DNA of 64,000 bases from Leidyana gryllorum EB-2025a (Eukaryota > Apicomplexa): positions 1-64,000 of the forward strand of contig JBLWGC010000081.1 of NCBI GenBank assembly GCA_048772705.1. Direction: 5' to 3'. Of this stretch, positions 25,043-33,519 are shown piece after piece. Made by a program: the position numbers and the translations under genes. The notes beneath the pieces were generated by a model, which worked only from the letters and a program-made list of their open reading frames with translations, made no database searches and was not told the DNA's origin. The stretch's first letter is position 1. Each line of letters begins with the position of its first letter.

Positions 25043-25115
25043 TCCACTGTAGTCTAAGTGGCTAGGATATGCGGCTTTCACCCGCACGATCCGGGTTCAA
25101 GTCCCGGCAGTGGAA
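25043..25115 (+). tRNA. tRNA-Glu-TTC: tRNA-Glu (TTC)
   Basis: 73 nt, consensus. Confidence 0.94.
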
Positions 25116-25191
25116 GTCATTGAAGTACTCGACCAAAGTGCTCCACTAATCTCCGTCAGTAGCCATCGTTTCGTTATCTCCAACTTACATT

Positions 25192-25263
25192 GCCTTCGAA
25201 GCTTAGGGGCAGAGCGTTCGCTTCGTAAGCGAGAAGGCGCCGGCTCGATTCCGGCAGAAGGCT
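25192..25263 (+). tRNA. tRNA-Thr-CGT: tRNA-Thr (CGT)
   Basis: 72 nt, loop TTCGTAA; position-7 and variable-loop changes. Confidence 0.88.
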
Positions 25264-25330
25264 TTGATGCATCGATAGGCTTATAAAGAATGGCTGTCAC
25301 CAGGTACAAGAGTCAACAGGATCGTGTTCT

Positions 25331-25401
25331 GCATCTGTGGTCTAGTGGAAGAGTCTCTCGCTGCCATCAAGATAACCCGTGTGCGATTCCCGACAGATGG
25401 A
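25331..25401 (+). pseudogene. tRNA-Gly (GCC), T arm broken
   Basis: 71 nt; GCC kept, T stem GTGTG does not pair. Same type at 30155, 45527 and 57282. Confidence 0.7.
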
Positions 25402-25445
25402 AAACGATAGCATGATGAGTTTGTCGGCGATTTCGATTCCGACCC

Positions 25446-25518
25446 TGGGAGTGGAGAGGATCGAACTCTCGACTTCAGGATTATGAGACCTACGCGCTAC
25501 CGACTGCGCTACACTCCC
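25446..25518 (-). tRNA. tRNA-Met-CAT: tRNA-Met elongator (CAT)
   Basis: 73 nt, loop CTCATAA, all stems good. Confidence 0.93.
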
Positions 25519-25593
25519 CCCCGACTGTCTCCGAAGAATCACCCGAACCCAGAACCATGCTGCCAGGCAGGTTGGGTCAAGATACAACAAAGC

Positions 25594-25665
25594 GGGCTGT
25601 TCTGGGAATCGAACCCAGCACTCCTTCCACCCTAAGGAAGGATCATACCACTAGACCAAACAGCT
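25594..25665 (-). tRNA. tRNA-Pro-AGG: tRNA-Pro (AGG)
   Basis: 72 nt, loop TTAGGGT; G1 changed to A. Confidence 0.88.
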
Positions 25666-25753
25666 GACTGGTCGGTGGTGCAATCCGCGGGTAGAGTCGA
25701 GAGAGTGGTCATGCTATGTTGACAACCGATAAATGCGATGGGGACTGCACGTC

Positions 25754-25825
25754 GGGCGACTGGCTCAGATGGTAGAGCGCTCGCTTAGCATGCGAAAGGT
25801 ATGGGATCGATGTCCAGATCGTCCA
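25754..25825 (+). tRNA. tRNA-Ala-AGC: tRNA-Ala (AGC), degenerate
   Basis: 72 nt; one variable-region base lost and T stem weakened. Confidence 0.7.
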
Positions 25826-25937
25826 AACTTCGTACGGCCGCACCTGCCGCTATGTATTTACCGAGTTGAGAGCCTTTGATTGTGCCCTGTAGCCCTTGGA
25901 TAGACTTTGGCATCGCAATACGGTCTAGGGTGCCTGA

Positions 25938-26000
25938 GACCGCGGACCTGCGACTTAGTATTTAACAATCACACGCTTTGCCCACTGCGCTACAAGAGCC
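25938..26000 (-). pseudogene. tRNA-Asn pseudogene
   Basis: T arm mostly deleted; D arm and TTGTTAA loop visible. Near-copy at 47139, with the same Gln gene next to it. Confidence 0.6.
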
Positions 26001-26098
26001 AGTTGAATATTTTGGAGGTTAGTAGAAAAACCCGTTTTGCATGTGTGGGGAAGCTCTAGTCCGGATGGCTCTATCAACTCTTTGAGAAGGGCTAAATC

Positions 26099-26170
26099 GG
26101 TTGCGTGGTGTAGTGGTTAGCACTGGAGACTTTGAATCTCCCGACCTGGGTTCGATTCCCGGCGCGACCT
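26099..26170 (+). tRNA. tRNA-Gln-TTG: tRNA-Gln (TTG)
   Basis: 72 nt, acceptor GGTTGCG/CGCGACC, loop CTTTGAA. Confidence 0.94.
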
Positions 26171-26233
26171 TGAAACTAGTCCTCACTACTTCGTGAAACC
26201 TCCCCACTTGCTTTGGTCTGCGGGACCTGCCGT

Positions 26234-26306
26234 GCAGCCATGGTCTAGTGGTTACGACGTCTGCTTCACACGCAGAAGGTCCCGAGTTCGATCCTCGGTG
26301 GCTGTA
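26234..26306 (+). tRNA. tRNA-Val-CAC: tRNA-Val (CAC)
   Basis: 73-nt consensus Val, acceptor GCAGCCA/TGGCTGT. Confidence 0.95.
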
Positions 26307-26361
26307 GCTCGCAACTTTCAGCGAGAACCAAAGGACAGAATCTTAAGCGAAACCACCTGCG

Positions 26362-26433
26362 TTTCGAGCCCGGGAATCGAACCCGGGTCTTCCGCGTGAC
26401 AGGCGGAGACACTAACCACTATACTAACTCGGA
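26362..26433 (-). tRNA. tRNA-Asp-GTC: tRNA-Asp (GTC)
   Basis: 72 nt, GTC; acceptor ends (TTTCGAG) mispair. Confidence 0.75.
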
Positions 26434-26524
26434 CCCTCTGAACACGCCGGCCTCCAATCCCAGAAGTCTTTTTATTTCGGCTCACGAACAAAAAAAGCGT
26501 GGAGGGACGAACCAAGAGCACTCC

Positions 26525-26603
26525 GGCAAGATGGCCGAGTAGTCTAAGGCGCTGTGTTTAGGCCGCAGTCCGAAAGGGCGTGGGTTCGAAGCCACGCTTG
26601 TCA
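26525..26603 (+). tRNA. tRNA-Leu-TAG: tRNA-Leu (TAG)
   Basis: 79 nt, loop TTTAGGC, one T-arm base lost. Confidence 0.78.
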
Positions 26604-26661
26604 GCCGTTGTATCGGCTCGATCAGCCACTGGATGCAATAGATCTTCCATTTAGAGCGGAT

Positions 26662-26734
26662 GGGCGGCTAGCTCAGATGGTGGAGCGCTCGCTTTGCATG
26701 CGAGAGGTACTGGGATCGATACCCAGGTCGTCCA
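26662..26734 (+). tRNA. tRNA-Ala-TGC: tRNA-Ala (TGC)
   Basis: 73 nt, consensus. Confidence 0.94.
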
Positions 26735-26823
26735 AACTCCATGCAACTTTGGCTGCAGAGAAACGACTGGCGCGTGGTCCAAAAATGTGAATGTTGATAT
26801 TTCAATCTAGTCGAAAAGCCGCG

Positions 26824-26896
26824 GCCTACGTGGCGCAATGGATAGCGCGTTGGACTTCTAATCCAAAGGTTGCGAGTTCGAGTCTCGCCGTAGGTA
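26824..26896 (+). tRNA. tRNA-Arg-TCT: tRNA-Arg (TCT)
   Basis: 73 nt, acceptor GCCTACG/CGTAGGT, loop CTTCTAA. Single copy. Confidence 0.94.
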
Positions 26897-26960
26897 GCCA
26901 AATGCTCAGCACTTTACTTCGATGATTTGGCTGACTAGCTGCCTTGGCTGAGGAATGTTG

Positions 26961-27031
26961 TCCACTGTAGTCTGAGTGGCTAGGATATGCGGCCTCACCC
27001 GCAAGCTCCGGGCTCAAGTCCGGCAGTGGAA
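26961..27031 (+). pseudogene. tRNA-Glu, 6-nt anticodon loop
   Basis: 71 nt; loop lost a T (GGCCTCACC) and the T stem lost a base. Confidence 0.7.
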
Positions 27032-27120
27032 GTCAGTGGTTGAAGTCAGTGGAATACTTGAGCAAAGTGCCTCACTAATCCCCGTCAATAGTGACTGATT
27101 CTTGATCTTCGGCCTGGATT

Positions 27121-27192
27121 GCCTTCTTAGCTTAGGGGCAGAGGATTCGCTTAGTAAGCGAAAGGTCGCCGGTTCGATTCCGGCAGAAGGCT
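27121..27192 (+). tRNA. tRNA-Thr-AGT: tRNA-Thr (AGT)
   Basis: 72 nt, consensus with one D-side change. Confidence 0.92.
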
Positions 27193-27220
27193 CGACTGCA
27201 TCGATTAGGCACCTGCAAGC

Positions 27221-27270
27221 GGTAAGTCCCTTAGCCACGAAGCCGCAGGTTTGGAACCTGCCAGTACCTG
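27221..27270 (+). pseudogene. Asn-derived relic, 3' part
   Basis: Starts in the anticodon region; T arm GCAGGTTTGGAACCTGC. Confidence 0.5.
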
Positions 27271-27284
27271 AGGCACCCACAGGG

Positions 27285-27356
27285 GGCTGTTTGGTCTAGT
27301 GGTATGATTCTTCCTTCGGGTGGAAGAAGTCCTGGGTTCGACTCCCAGAACAGCCC
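27285..27356 (+). tRNA. tRNA-Pro-CGG: tRNA-Pro (CGG)
   Basis: 72 nt, one T-loop change (GTTCGACTCC). Confidence 0.92.
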
Positions 27357-27470
27357 GTCTGATAGTTGTTGACGCAACAAGGCACTCGCCCCATCCCGAG
27401 ACAATGTCCCTGACAGCTAAGACAGGATCTGAGTTGTTGACTCAACAGGCTACAACCCGACCATTCGCCC

Positions 27471-27543
27471 AGACGCTACTGGGACTCGAACCCAAAATCC
27501 CCGGTTCCGTAGACCGATGCCATATCCATTAGGCCATAGCGCC
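27471..27543 (-). tRNA. tRNA-Arg-ACG: tRNA-Arg (ACG)
   Basis: 73 nt, loop CTACGGA; one T-stem change. Confidence 0.92.
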
Positions 27544-27665
27544 GACTAACGGAGCCGTCAAATGGAAGTGTGTAGCGATCCAGAGAGGACATGGGCAGCT
27601 ACGCCCGATCGTGGGTTTGGACAGGCTTCACCTACATCTCCCATTCGAGACATCGGTGGCCATAC

Positions 27666-27737
27666 TATCCAAGCCAGGATTCGGGCCTGGGTATGCACGG
27701 CCACAACTTGCTGTTGTAAGCACCAGACGACCCGGAC
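27666..27737 (-). pseudogene. His-derived relic
   Basis: 72 nt, GTG kept, same non-pairing stems as 4887. Confidence 0.7.
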
Positions 27738-27871
27738 GATCTTCAAGTGAGGCTGGTATGTCGGCGTGACCAAGTGAGTGGATCTCTGATACAAATTCGG
27801 ACTTAGTAACCAATTCCATTTGTATTGATCGTGGAATCCTGTGCCTTCCTCGGTACGGGGCGAGCTTCCTT

Positions 27872-27940
27872 GCCGCCCCAACTCCGTCGGTAGAGCGCAA
27901 GACTTTTGAAGGGAGAACCGCGGGTTCGGGCGGCGCGAGC
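27872..27940 (+). pseudogene. Lys-derived relic, 'TTTTGAAG' type
   Basis: GCCGCCCCAACTCCGTCGG 5' half and TTTTGAAGGGAGAACC. Confidence 0.65.
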
Positions 27941-28005
27941 AGTCCTAGTAAAGCTCGCTGAATCGTATGTGAAGCCACTGGCCGCAAAATGCCAACTTCG
28001 ACAGC

Positions 28006-28029
28006 GGCAACTTCCCCGAGTGGTTAAGG
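28006..28029 (+). pseudogene. tRNA-Ser 5' fragment
   Basis: Ser acceptor and D arm end at TTAAGG and run into the His upstream spacer: a recombination scar. Confidence 0.65.
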
Positions 28030-28079
28030 TTTCCACCCTGATCGATGCTTCGCTACATCTACAGCCTCGCTCAAAGATT

Positions 28080-28151
28080 GTCCGAGTCGTCTGGTGGTTA
28101 GGACAGCACGTTGTGGCCGTGCAAACCCAGGCTCGATTCCTGTCTCGGACA
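28080..28151 (+). tRNA. tRNA-His-GTG: tRNA-His (GTG)
   Basis: 72 nt, loop TTGTGGC; T stem change near 28142. Confidence 0.9.
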
Positions 28152-28229
28152 AGCAGTCTAAGTGCATTGCTCTTCGCCCCGGAATGTTGAAAATATCGTT
28201 GCAGCCATGGTCAAGTCTGCACGATCGGC

Positions 28230-28302
28230 TGCACCTGCCGGGACTCGAACCCGGATCGTGCGGGTGAAAGCCGCATATCCTAGCCACTTAGACTACAGTG
28301 GA
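28230..28302 (-). pseudogene. Chimeric tRNA: Glu-TTC 5' body, Gly-TCC 3' end
   Basis: From 28302 down to the T arm it is Glu-TTC (TCCACTG, loop CTTTCAC); the T stem and acceptor 3' strand are Gly-TCC (CGGCAGGTGCA). The acceptor halves TCCACTG and CAGGTGC do not pair. The flank on the Gly side matches the Gly/His block at 63620-63790 inverted, and the Glu side matches 62965, so the join is a recombination within the shared T-arm motif. Confidence 0.85.
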
Positions 28303-28484
28303 CAAGTGCTTGAGTTGAGGCTTCGGCCGAGAGCCGTACCGTCTTGGAAATCAGTGGTACCCAGCTCGTGCAATCTTACCGGAACTCGAGTGTGGCACCT
28401 TGGACCACCCCGAAATCCGTGCCGTACTTCTGACACTGTTGAAGGTTTGAGGTTGAGCCTTCGAATCTCGCAGCAGTTGGACGA

Positions 28485-28564
28485 CCGGGGGTAGCTCAGT
28501 TGGTAGAGCATCTGACTGTAGTGCTGGCATCAGATAGTCGGCGGTTCGATTCCGTCCCACCGGA
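28485..28564 (+). tRNA. tRNA-Tyr-GTA: tRNA-Tyr (GTA), 7-nt intron
   Basis: 80 nt, intron TGCTGGC at 28522-28528, loop CTGTAG...A. Confidence 0.92.
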
Positions 28565-28752
28565 AGTAGAGTGGTGGTTGGCAGACTACTACTCAACCTG
28601 ATGGGTTTTGCAGACATCGTTGATGGGCCAACTGGAATGAATCTGGCGGAGATTCCATGCATATACAACTCAAATCTTGTCTCAGCTGTCGGAGCAGCAT
28701 ATCTTAGACAACCTTGAAGAGACGTGGCGTATTGAGTCAACAACTGACAGAC

Positions 28753-28824
28753 GGGCTGTTCTGGGAATCGAACCCAGGACTTCTTCCACCCAAAGGAAGA
28801 ATCATACCACTAGACCAAACAGCC
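28753..28824 (-). tRNA. tRNA-Pro-TGG: tRNA-Pro (TGG)
   Basis: 72 nt, loop TTTGGGT, consensus body. Confidence 0.94.
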
Positions 28825-28912
28825 GACTGGTCGGTGGTGCAAATTGCTGGTAGAGTCGGGACACTGGTCATAATATGTCAAGAACCACTAAATGCTATGG
28901 TATCTGCAAAGC

Positions 28913-28985
28913 GGGCGACTAGCTCAAATGACATAGCACTCGCTTAACATGCGAGAGATACTGGGATCGATGCCCAGGTCGTCCA
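28913..28985 (+). tRNA. tRNA with Ala body and Val anticodon (AAC)
   Basis: 73 nt, loop TTAACAT; acceptor with G3-T70 retained, D arm altered. Confidence 0.68.
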
Positions 28986-29061
28986 AGCCTCTAACGGCTG
29001 CACCCGCGGTATATGAAAACAGAGTCACGACCGAAGGGAGTTGATGCCCGATCACATCGCA

Positions 29062-29143
29062 CGACAACTGCTGGATTAGAACCAGCGCGGGCCAGGCCCA
29101 GTAGATTTCGAGTCTACCCCCTTAACCACTCGGGCAAGTTGCC
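29062..29143 (-). tRNA. tRNA-Ser-CGA: tRNA-Ser (CGA)
   Basis: 82 nt, loop CTCGAAA; B box GGTTCTAATCC altered. Confidence 0.85.
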
Positions 29144-29208
29144 AACGGTAGAACTCGGCATGCCGCAGGCAGTTGCTTCACATACGGTTCAGCAGCTTGA
29201 CTCGGACC

Positions 29209-29277
29209 GCTCGCGCTGTCCGAACCCGCGGTCTCTCCATTGAAAGTCTTGCGCTCTACCGACGGAGCTGGCGCGGC
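29209..29277 (-). pseudogene. Lys-derived relic, 'TTTCAATGG' type
   Basis: Same relic as 11834, next to Ser on the same strand. Confidence 0.62.
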
Positions 29278-29344
29278 AAGGAAGCTTGGACTTGGTAAAA
29301 AGTTCCTTTCGTATTGGCAACTCTTTATCAAAGATCCACTCACT

Positions 29345-29418
29345 TGGTCACGCCCGGCCTCAAACCGGGGACCTTGAGCTTATTAGGCTCACGCTCTAAC
29401 CGACTGAGCTACGCGACC
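29345..29418 (-). tRNA. tRNA-Ile-AAT: tRNA-Ile (AAT)
   Basis: 74 nt, loop CTAATAA; T loop TTTGAGG loses the B-box C. Confidence 0.82.
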
Positions 29419-29624
29419 ACTTCTGCGACGACACTCGGCACCGGTTCGAGAACCTTTTGCCTCTGCTTGCCGCGGTATTGGATCGATATCCAGAATGTCA
29501 CCTCGGACCACCCCGGAATCTGAGTCTCACTTCTGAGCTTAAGAGCTTGAAGTGCCACTATTGAAGATCTGAGGTTGAGCCTCAGTTCAATCATTGAAGC
29601 AGTTGCGCTCTCCCCGAGTGCCAC

Positions 29625-29706
29625 GGACAATGGTGAGATTTAAACTCACGTGGGTGAAACCCAACGGCTTAGCAAGCCGCCGCCTCAAACACTGTGCCAC
29701 CTTGCC
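29625..29706 (-). tRNA. tRNA-Ser-GCT: tRNA-Ser (GCT), degenerate
   Basis: 82 nt, GCT kept; D arm and B box (GTTTAAATC) altered. Confidence 0.62.
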
Positions 29707-29904
29707 GAGAGTGCAACGGATCACACGTTCCCTCGGGACTCCCATGCGAATTGTCAGTGGTGTGGGAACAACCCCTACTCCATGTCAGTATTAGGCTCTG
29801 AAATAACTGTTCGGCCGGGCGGACGAGGCCAATCAGGTGCTTTGCTCAGCACATCAGTCGACTACTTGGTCCAGTGATTGCTTACCTCAACTCTGCGTAT
29901 TTTC

Positions 29905-29963
29905 GGTCAGTTAAATGGTGAGCCCAATAAGTCCAAGTTTGCGGTTGAGCCCCGCCCCGACCA
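29905..29963 (+). pseudogene. Ile-derived relic lacking a D arm
   Basis: GGTCAGTT + GAGCCCAATAAGTCC + T arm GCGGTTGAGCCCCGC + CCCGACCA: an Ile (AAT) with the D arm removed. Confidence 0.62.
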
Positions 29964-30037
29964 GGCGGGTGTGTTGTGGATACAGCATCACGTGCACCCT
30001 TTTGACAGGAGGAGATGCATCGAGAGAAGTTTCAGTA

Positions 30038-30110
30038 GGGAGTGTAGCGCAGTCGGTAGCGCGTAGGTCTCATAATCCTGAAGTCGAGAGTTCAATCCTC
30101 TCCACTCCCA
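30038..30110 (+). tRNA. tRNA-Met-CAT: tRNA-Met elongator (CAT)
   Basis: 73-nt consensus copy, loop CTCATAA, acceptor GGGAGTG/CACTCCC. Confidence 0.94.
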
Positions 30111-30154
30111 CGGTCGGAATCGGAACCGCCGACAAACTCATCATGCTATCATTT

Positions 30155-30225
30155 TCCATCCGTCGGGAGTCGCACACGGGTTATCTCGATGGCAGCGAGC
30201 GACTCTTGCACTAGACCACAGATGC
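30155..30225 (-). pseudogene. tRNA-Gly (GCC), T arm broken
   Basis: 71 nt, GCC kept, T arm and B box mutated. Confidence 0.65.
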
Positions 30226-30291
30226 AGAACACGATCTTGTGAATCTTGTACGTGGTGACAGCCATTCCTTATAAGCCTATCGATGCATCAA

Positions 30292-30353
30292 AGCCATCGA
30301 ACCGGCGACTTCTCGCTTACGAAGCGAACGCTCTGCCCCTAAGCTAAGAAGGC
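30292..30353 (-). pseudogene. tRNA-Thr (CGT) with 10-nt deletion
   Basis: 62 nt; acceptor 3' strand and half of the T stem deleted, rest perfect. Confidence 0.8.
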
Positions 30354-30463
30354 AACTTAGCTGGAGAATCATGTGTCAGTTGTATCGACGAAAGTTAGCC
30401 GGATGCTACGTGCGCGGCGGGCAGTGCTGGGATCCAGTCGCAGGTTGTCCTGACTACAACGGC

Positions 30464-30543
30464 TGACAAGAGTGGGATTCGAACCCACGCCCTTTCGGAC
30501 TGCGGCCTGAACACAGCGCCTTAGACCACTCGGCCATCTTGCC
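30464..30543 (-). tRNA. tRNA-Leu-CAG: tRNA-Leu (CAG)
   Basis: 80-nt consensus Leu, loop TTCAGGC. Confidence 0.94.
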
Positions 30544-30635
30544 GCAGTCTTGTTGGTTCGTCGCTCCACGCGGTTTTTTGTCCGTGAGCCGAAATAGAAA
30601 GACTTCTGGGATTGGCGACCGGCGTGTTCCGGGCG

Positions 30636-30707
30636 TCCGAGTTAGTATAGTGGTTAGTGTCGCCGCCTGCCACGCGGAACACCCGGGATCGATTCCCGGT
30701 CTCGAAA
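30636..30707 (+). tRNA. tRNA with Asp body and Gly anticodon (GCC)
   Basis: 72 nt; loop CTGCCAC; acceptor 3' end (CTCGAAA) mispairs. Likely decaying. Confidence 0.62.
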
Positions 30708-30762
30708 CGCAGGTGGTTTTGCCAAAGATTCTCTCCTTTGGTTCTCGCTGAAAGTTGCAAGC

Positions 30763-30835
30763 TACAGCCACAGAGGATCGAACTCGGGACCTTCTGCGTG
30801 CAAAGCAGACGTCGTAACCACTAGACCATTGCTGC
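30763..30835 (-). tRNA. tRNA with Val body and Ala anticodon (TGC)
   Basis: 73 nt; loop TTTGCAC; one acceptor and one T-stem mismatch. Confidence 0.7.
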
Positions 30836-30897
30836 ACGGATAGTCCCCGCAGCCCAAGAGAAGTGGCGAAATTTGAAGGTACGGAGGACCAGTGCCA

Positions 30898-30969
30898 AGG
30901 TCGCGCCGGGAATCGAACCCAGGTCGGGAGATTCAAAGTCTCCAGTGCTAACCACTACACCACGCAACC
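30898..30969 (-). tRNA. tRNA-Gln-TTG: tRNA-Gln (TTG)
   Basis: 72 nt, consensus. Confidence 0.94.
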
Positions 30970-31043
30970 GGTTCAGCCCATCCCAAAAGAGGCGGTAGAG
31001 CCATCCGGACTAGCGCTCCGTCAACTGGACACATGCAACACGC

Positions 31044-31077
31044 GACTGGCAGGTTCCAAACCTGCGACTTCGTGGCT
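31044..31077 (-). pseudogene. Asn-derived relic fragment
   Basis: T arm and part of the anticodon arm only. Confidence 0.45.
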
Positions 31078-31127
31078 ACGATGATTGGAGTTGCGATAAG
31101 CTTGCAGGTGCCCATTCGATGCAGTCG

Positions 31128-31199
31128 AGCCTTCTGCCGGAATCGAACCGGCGACCTTTCGCTTACTAAGCGAATGCTCTGCCCCTAAGCTAAGAAGGC
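31128..31199 (-). tRNA. tRNA-Thr-AGT: tRNA-Thr (AGT)
   Basis: 72 nt, consensus. Confidence 0.94.
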
Positions 31200-31275
31200 A
31201 ATGCAAGCCAAAGATCACGAATCAGTCACTATTGACGGAGGTTACTGGAGCACTTTGCTCGAATGGTCCAATGAC

Positions 31276-31348
31276 TTCCACTGCCGGGACTTGAACCCGG
31301 ATCGTGCGGGTGAAAGCCGCATATCCTAGCCACTTAGACTACAGTGGA
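31276..31348 (-). tRNA. tRNA-Glu-TTC: tRNA-Glu (TTC)
   Basis: 73 nt, consensus. Confidence 0.94.
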
Positions 31349-31465
31349 CAACTCAATCAGCTGCAGCTTTAGCCAAGAGCTGTACCCTCTTGACAAGACG
31401 TGATTGCAGAATCCTGCGGTAGAAAAAGGAGGATCTCTATACTAACCTCTGAACCATTGTAGCTG

Positions 31466-31538
31466 GGTCTTGTAGCTCAGTCGGCAGAACGTGTGGCTGT
31501 TAACCACAAAGTCGCAGGTTCGAAACCTGCCAGGACCG
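31466..31538 (+). tRNA. tRNA-Asn-GTT: tRNA-Asn (GTT)
   Basis: 73 nt, loop CTGTTAA; one D-stem change shared by both tandem copies. Confidence 0.92.
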
Positions 31539-31653
31539 GTTTCAGAGGCACACTAAACACTGACTGCGCTGCTCTCCCAATGGCACTTGTGGTCTGCGAC
31601 CCTTCAAAGATGTAAGTTTGTTTGGATCCCCCCACGTGCAGCCGTACGTACTT

Positions 31654-31726
31654 TGGACGACCTGGGTATCAATCCCAATACCTCTCGCATGCGAAGCGAG
31701 CGCTCTACCATCTGAGCTAGCCGCCC
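31654..31726 (-). tRNA. tRNA-Ala-CGC: tRNA-Ala (CGC)
   Basis: 73 nt, loop TTCGCAT; T arm ATTGGGATTGATACCC. Confidence 0.9.
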
Positions 31727-31794
31727 ATCCGCTCATCCGCTCTACATGGAAGACCTATTGCATCCAGTGGCTGACCGAGGGCCGATACAACGGC

Positions 31795-31874
31795 TGACAA
31801 GAGTGGGATCCGAACCCACGCCCTTTCGGACGGCGGCCTTAACACAGCGCCTTGGACCACTCGGCCATCTTGCC
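31795..31874 (-). tRNA. tRNA-Leu-AAG: tRNA-Leu (AAG)
   Basis: 80 nt, loop TTAAGGC; T-loop and anticodon-stem changes relative to 32703. Confidence 0.85.
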
Positions 31875-32045
31875 GGAGTGTTCTTGGCTCGCCACTTTAC
31901 ACGTTTTCTGTTCGCGAGGTCTCGAGAAGGGAGGCTTTTGGGGTTGAAGATGTCGTTCTGGGTGCGGTGTACCGCCCCGAAGTACTATCACGGCCCGGGG
32001 TGCTTACATTACAACCCATCTGCAGGTGCCCATTCGATGCAGTCG

Positions 32046-32117
32046 AGCCTTCTGCCGGAATCGAACCGGCGACCTTTCGCTTACTAAGCGAATGCTCTGC
32101 CCCTAAGCTAAGAAGGC
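32046..32117 (-). tRNA. tRNA-Thr-AGT: tRNA-Thr (AGT)
   Basis: 72 nt, identical to 31128. Confidence 0.94.
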
Positions 32118-32193
32118 AATGCAAGCCAAAGATCACGAATCAGTCACTATTGACGGAGGTTACTGGAGCACTTTGCTCGAATGGTCGAATGAC

Positions 32194-32266
32194 TTCCACT
32201 GCCGGGACTTGAACCCGGATCGTGCGGGTGAAAGCCGCATATCCTAGCCACTTAGACTACAGTGGA
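32194..32266 (-). tRNA. tRNA-Glu-TTC: tRNA-Glu (TTC)
   Basis: 73 nt, identical to 31276. Confidence 0.94.
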
Positions 32267-32383
32267 CAACTCAATCAGCTGCAGCTTTAGCCAAGAGCTG
32301 TACCCTCTTGACAAGACGTGATTGCAGAATCCTGCGGTAGAAAAAGGAGGATCTCTATACTAACCTCTGAACCATTGTAGCTG

Positions 32384-32456
32384 GGTCTTGTAGCTCAGTC
32401 GGCAGAACGTGTGGCTGTTAACCACAAAGTCGCAGGTTCGAAACCTGCCAGGACCG
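32384..32456 (+). tRNA. tRNA-Asn-GTT: tRNA-Asn (GTT)
   Basis: 73 nt, identical to 31466. Confidence 0.92.
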
Positions 32457-32569
32457 GTTTCAGAGGCACACTAAACACTGACTGCGCTGCTCTCCCAATG
32501 GCACTTGTGGTGCGACCCTTCAAAGATGTAAGTTTGTTTGGATCCCCCCACGTGCAGCCGTACGTACTT

Positions 32570-32642
32570 TGGACGACCTGGGTATCAATCCCAATACCTC
32601 TCGCATGCAAAGCGAGCGCTCTACCATCTGAGCTAGCCGCCC
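32570..32642 (-). tRNA. tRNA-Ala-TGC: tRNA-Ala (TGC)
   Basis: 73 nt; differs from the tandem partner by the anticodon (TGC, not CGC). Confidence 0.92.
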
Positions 32643-32702
32643 ATCCGCTCTACATGGAAAACCTTCTGCAACCAGTGGCTGACCGAGTGCCGATACAACG
32701 GC

Positions 32703-32782
32703 TGACAAGAGTGGGATTCGAACCCACGCCCTTTCGGACTGCGGCCTTAACACAGCGCCTTAGACCACTCGGCCATCTTGCC
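32703..32782 (-). tRNA. tRNA-Leu-AAG: tRNA-Leu (AAG)
   Basis: 80-nt consensus body, loop TTAAGGC. Confidence 0.94.
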
Positions 32783-32876
32783 GAAGTGTTCTTGGCTCGC
32801 CACTTTACACGTTTTCTGTCCGTGGAATCTCAAAATGGAAGAAGTTCTGGGGTTGGAGGCCGGCGTATCCAGAGCG

Positions 32877-32947
32877 TCCGAGATAGTACAGCGCTTAGGA
32901 TTTCCGCCTATCACGCGGAAGACCAGGGTCGATTCCCGGTCTCGGAG
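32877..32947 (+). tRNA. tRNA-Asp-like (ATC)
   Basis: 71 nt; loop CTATCAC gives ATC, which would still pair with Asp codons; one T-stem base deleted. TTTTT follows 11 bases on. Same ATC form at 45012 and 56767 (minus). Confidence 0.65.
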
Positions 32948-32999
32948 CACAGTTCGTTTTTCCGCTTCAGATTTCCTGTGCTCAGATAAAGTTGCGAGC

Positions 33000-33072
33000 T
33001 ACAGCCACCGAGGATCGAACTCGGGACCTTCTGCGTGTGAAGCAGACGTCGTAACCACCAGACCATGGCTGC
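33000..33072 (-). tRNA. tRNA-Val-CAC: tRNA-Val (CAC)
   Basis: 73 nt, consensus. Confidence 0.94.
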
Positions 33073-33192
33073 GCGGAGCTTTCGGACTGTGAAAGGGGCG
33101 TGTGTCTCTGGAAACAGGTATCTGATGAGGGGCGAAAACCACGGAATGCTATGAGGTCTGCACAGCGGGCGACTAGCTCAACAAGATATTAT

Positions 33193-33263
33193 GCATCTGT
33201 GGTCTAGTGGTAGAATGTCTCGTTGCCATCGAGACGACCCGGGTTCGATTCCCGGCAGATGCA
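33193..33263 (+). tRNA. tRNA-Gly-GCC: tRNA-Gly (GCC)
   Basis: 71 nt, consensus. Confidence 0.95.
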
Positions 33264-33339
33264 AAAGACACAGTTGGTTTTCCCACCATTCCAGGGATTC
33301 ACGCTTGAGTTGGTGTCTGACCCCTCCGATCACATCGCA

Positions 33340-33422
33340 CGATAACTGCTGGATCTGCACCAGCCCGGCCCAGGGCCTGTAGAGATCAAATCTTCTCCCC
33401 TTCCCCACTCGGGCAAGTTGGC
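33340..33422 (-). pseudogene. Ser-derived relic, 'AGAAGATTTGATCTC' type
   Basis: 83 nt; D arm GAGTGGGG, anticodon arm scrambled, T loop TGCAGAT. Related copies at 44536, 56301 and 62413. Confidence 0.62.
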
Positions 33423-33519
33423 AACTGTCGAACTTAGTAACAGATTCCATCCGTATTCGTCGTAGAATGTTGGGGCTTCTTCGGGTCGAGGGCAACTCTG
33501 TATCACAGATCCACTCCCT

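Larger units (their letters stand above)
31103..31960 (+). repeat. Tandem duplication, unit 1
   Basis: Thr, Glu, Asn, Ala and Leu with spacers; repeated head-to-tail at 32021-32870, near identical. Unit 1 Ala reads CGC, unit 2 Ala reads TGC. Confidence 0.9.
32021..32870 (+). repeat. Tandem duplication, unit 2
   Basis: Second copy of the 31103-31960 unit. Confidence 0.9.

Noticed and set aside
32411-32989. Longest open frame, 192 codons
   Set aside because: It runs through Asn, Ala, Leu and Asp tRNA genes and spacers; the peptide is tRNA sequence read as protein. The same holds for all other frames of 60-180 codons.
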